NCBI GenBank assembly: GCA_013203015.1
Contig: JABMPO010000334.1
Span: 1 to 6,979 of the forward strand
DNA from: Fidelibacterota bacterium
Lineage (GTDB): Bacteria; Fidelibacterota; Marinisomatia; Marinisomatales; TCS56
Length of the DNA: 6,979 nucleotides
Reading direction: 5' to 3'
The notes under the pieces: model-generated
The model's database searches: none
What the model was told of the DNA's origin: nothing
What the model saw: the letters and a program-made list of their open reading frames with translations, nothing else
Position numbers and translations under genes: made by a program
Part shown: positions 5,782 through 6,979 of the stretch, one piece after another
Position numbering within the stretch: the first letter of the stretch is position 1
Layout: every line of letters starts with the position of its first letter

Positions 5782-6678
5782 TCAAGTGCTAACCGTATCA
5801 GCCAAATATTCTTTCCGCCGCTCTAATTCAGCAGCATTACAGTTAACCAATTGTTCTATGCCAAAACCTTCCACGCAAAATGACGCCAGGGCCGATCCAT
5901 TGATTAGAGCTTTGGTATAATTATCACCATTTGCTAAAGCCGCCAGGAATCCGCCACCGAAAGTATCCCCTGCTCCGGTAGGATCGATAACCTGTTTCAG
6001 CGGGAAAATACCAATATCAATTTTTTCAGTGGCCGTATACAGGGTTGCCCCTTTACTACCTTGTTTAATCACCACTGTTTCCGGACCCATTGCTTTTAAC
6101 TTTTCAGCTGCCTGATCCAGAGACATATCATTCCCCAAGGCTTGTGCTTCAGTTTCATTAATTAATAAAATATCAGTTTTCTCAATAACCCGTGCGAGCT
6201 GGTCAAAGGTAGTGTCAATCCACAGATTCATGGTGTCAGTTACTATCAAAGCTGCTGGATCGGTCTGTCGAATGACCGATAATTGTAACTGTGGATGAAT
6301 GTTTGCCAAAAAAACCAGTGCTACATTGCGATCATTACTAGATAGCACCGGATTAAATTTGGCAAAAACACCCAGTTCAGTAAATAATGTTGTCCGATTA
6401 TCACCATTGGCGTGGTATCTGCCACCCCAGCGGAATGTGGGGCCACTGGCGGTAACAAGACCGTCTAAACAACTGGCATAGCGTTGATAAATTTCCATCC
6501 CCTCAGCCGGAAAATCATCGCCAACGATACCAATCACGTGCACATCAGCACTGCGGCCTGCGGCAACCAGGGCATAAGTCGTGGATCCACCCAACAGATT
6601 TTCCCGTCGTCCAGCGGAAGTTTCAATGGAATCCAAAGCAATTGAACCAACGATCAAAACAGGTTTTTTATTCATCAT
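5782..6678 (-). CDS. PfkB-family (ribokinase-like) carbohydrate kinase
   Basis: A 298-residue cytoplasmic sugar or nucleoside kinase of the ribokinase fold that transfers phosphate from ATP to a hydroxyl of its substrate. Visible marks: N-terminal strand VLIVGSIALDSIE, the substrate-side GG at 30-31 (LLGGSTTYA), NETE at 174-177 (the N-x-x-E metal-related motif), and the C-terminal signature DPTGAGDTFGGGF at 232-244 with anion hole G235-G237 and catalytic base D238. A stretch FRWGGRYH at 82-89 with TLFTELGVF, and LANIHPQLQ at 124-132, resemble a subgroup usually annotated only as sugar kinase. The substrate cannot be named. Two adjacent ATGs (6676-6678 and 6673-6675) are possible starts and neither has a clear ribosome-binding site. 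It is divergent from the phosphoesterase at the window edge. Confidence 0.9.
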   Translation of the reverse strand: MMNKKPVLIVGSIALDSIETSAGRRENLLGGSTTYALVAAGRSADVHVIGIVGDDFPAEGMEIYQRYASCLDGLVTASGPTFRWGGRYHANGDNRTTLFTELGVFAKFNPVLSSNDRNVALVFLANIHPQLQLSVIRQTDPAALIVTDTMNLWIDTTFDQLARVIEKTDILLINETEAQALGNDMSLDQAAEKLKAMGPETVVIKQGSKGATLYTATEKIDIGIFPLKQVIDPTGAGDTFGGGFLAALANGDNYTKALINGSALASFCVEGFGIEQLVNCNAAELERRKEYLADTVST

Positions 6679-6930
6679 ATGGATTAGTTTAGCTGGTTTC
6701 TGTCACTTTTGGCAAGGTAAAATACTGCCTGCAAGGATTTTTTTACCAAATGTTTTGCGATTTGATTTAGCGCACATATCAGAATCATACTTGGAATAAG
6801 AATGCTTATCAAAGCAAATAGCTTTCGATTTTGAATTTGAATTATTAATTTAGCGGTGAAACACTTATCATTATTTTTCGGGAAGTTATCGTTGCAAAAG
6901 CACTACACATAAACCTATATTGTGGCAATT
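6679..6930. other. Divergent AT-rich spacer between sugar kinase and phosphoesterase genes
   Basis: No gene is supported in these 252 bases. It holds two near-identical 11-mers, TTGATTTAGCG (6762-6772) and TTAATTTAGCG (6845-6855), both in plus orientation. There is also a small hairpin ATCAAAGC / GCTTTCGAT at 6808-6829 with one bulged base. Promoters for both flanking genes should lie here. Confidence 0.5.
6892..6921 (+). promoter_or_regulatory. Candidate promoter for the phosphoesterase gene, implying a leaderless mRNA
   Basis: TTGCAA (6892-6897, 4 of 6 to the -35 consensus) and TATATT (6916-6921, 5 of 6 to the -10) are 18 bases apart. Transcription would begin around 6928, only about 3 bases before the ATG at 6931, leaving no room for a ribosome-binding site. 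This agrees with the absence of any Shine-Dalgarno sequence there. AT-rich DNA gives such matches by chance fairly often. Confidence 0.3.
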
Positions 6931-6979
6931 ATGAGTATAAAAACTTTCGCTATTATCACCGATATTCATGCCAATGAAG
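6931..6979 (+). CDS. Calcineurin-like metallophosphoesterase (5' fragment, runs off the window)
   Basis: Only the first 16 codons are present, reading MSIKTFAIITDIHANE with no stop. A short strand followed by D-I-H-A-N is the first metal-binding motif (D-x-H) of the calcineurin-like phosphoesterase superfamily, whose members often begin with a similar SDIHGN or SDIHAN. The Asp and His would bind the first metal of the dinuclear centre. The substrate class cannot be told from this fragment. It is divergent from the sugar kinase gene. Confidence 0.7.
   Translation, partial: MSIKTFAIITDIHANE

Overview
This is a bacterial chromosomal segment of moderate-to-low GC (around 40% by eye), read with the standard code. 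It holds six complete or broken protein genes and the first 16 codons of a seventh. The mix is a REC-PAS-histidine kinase hybrid, TPR proteins, a MoxR/DUF58 pair, a Cys-anchored TPR lipoprotein and a PfkB sugar kinase with an FRWGGRYH stretch. Together with 9-nt-periodic CACNAAG-type intergenic repeat DNA, this recalls uncultured diderm lineages of the FCB superphylum and its neighbours (for example Neomarinimicrobiota or KSB1-like groups). That placement is an impression from family resemblance, not a demonstrated assignment. No rRNA, tRNA, CRISPR array, phage gene or transposase gene was found.

Layout. Positions 1-278 are an AT-rich leader with a perfect 7-bp dyad and a TATAAT hexamer. A receiver-PAS-kinase gene follows (279-1703, +). 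Facing it tail to tail with a 1-nt gap is a TPR/receiver-like gene on the minus strand (1705-2344). It is split into two overlapping reading frames at a T6 run, and its receiver domain lacks its N-terminal third. A 217-nt divergent spacer leads to moxR (2562-3545, +) and a DUF58 gene (3678-4574, +). The gap between these two is filled by a degenerate inverted repeat. A terminator-like hairpin with an A/T tract separates DUF58 from a convergent TPR lipoprotein gene (4621-5703, -). Upstream of that is a PfkB-family kinase gene (5782-6678, -) with its own terminator-like hairpin. A 252-nt spacer precedes the start of a divergent calcineurin-like phosphoesterase gene (6931 to the window edge, +).

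How the genes relate. MoxR and DUF58 form a classic functional pair (AAA+ chaperone plus von Willebrand-like MIDAS protein), here without the VWA/Bat genes that often follow. The hybrid kinase and the TPR/receiver-like gene both carry receiver modules and sit side by side, so a signalling link is possible. The second gene looks damaged, however. The lipoprotein and the sugar kinase point the same way but are separated by a terminator-like hairpin and are probably independent units.

The points most worth a second look are the split TPR/receiver gene, the receiver missing its acidic pocket, the repeat element between moxR and DUF58, and the unusual H-box of the kinase. I do not see convincing evidence for a new multi-gene system.
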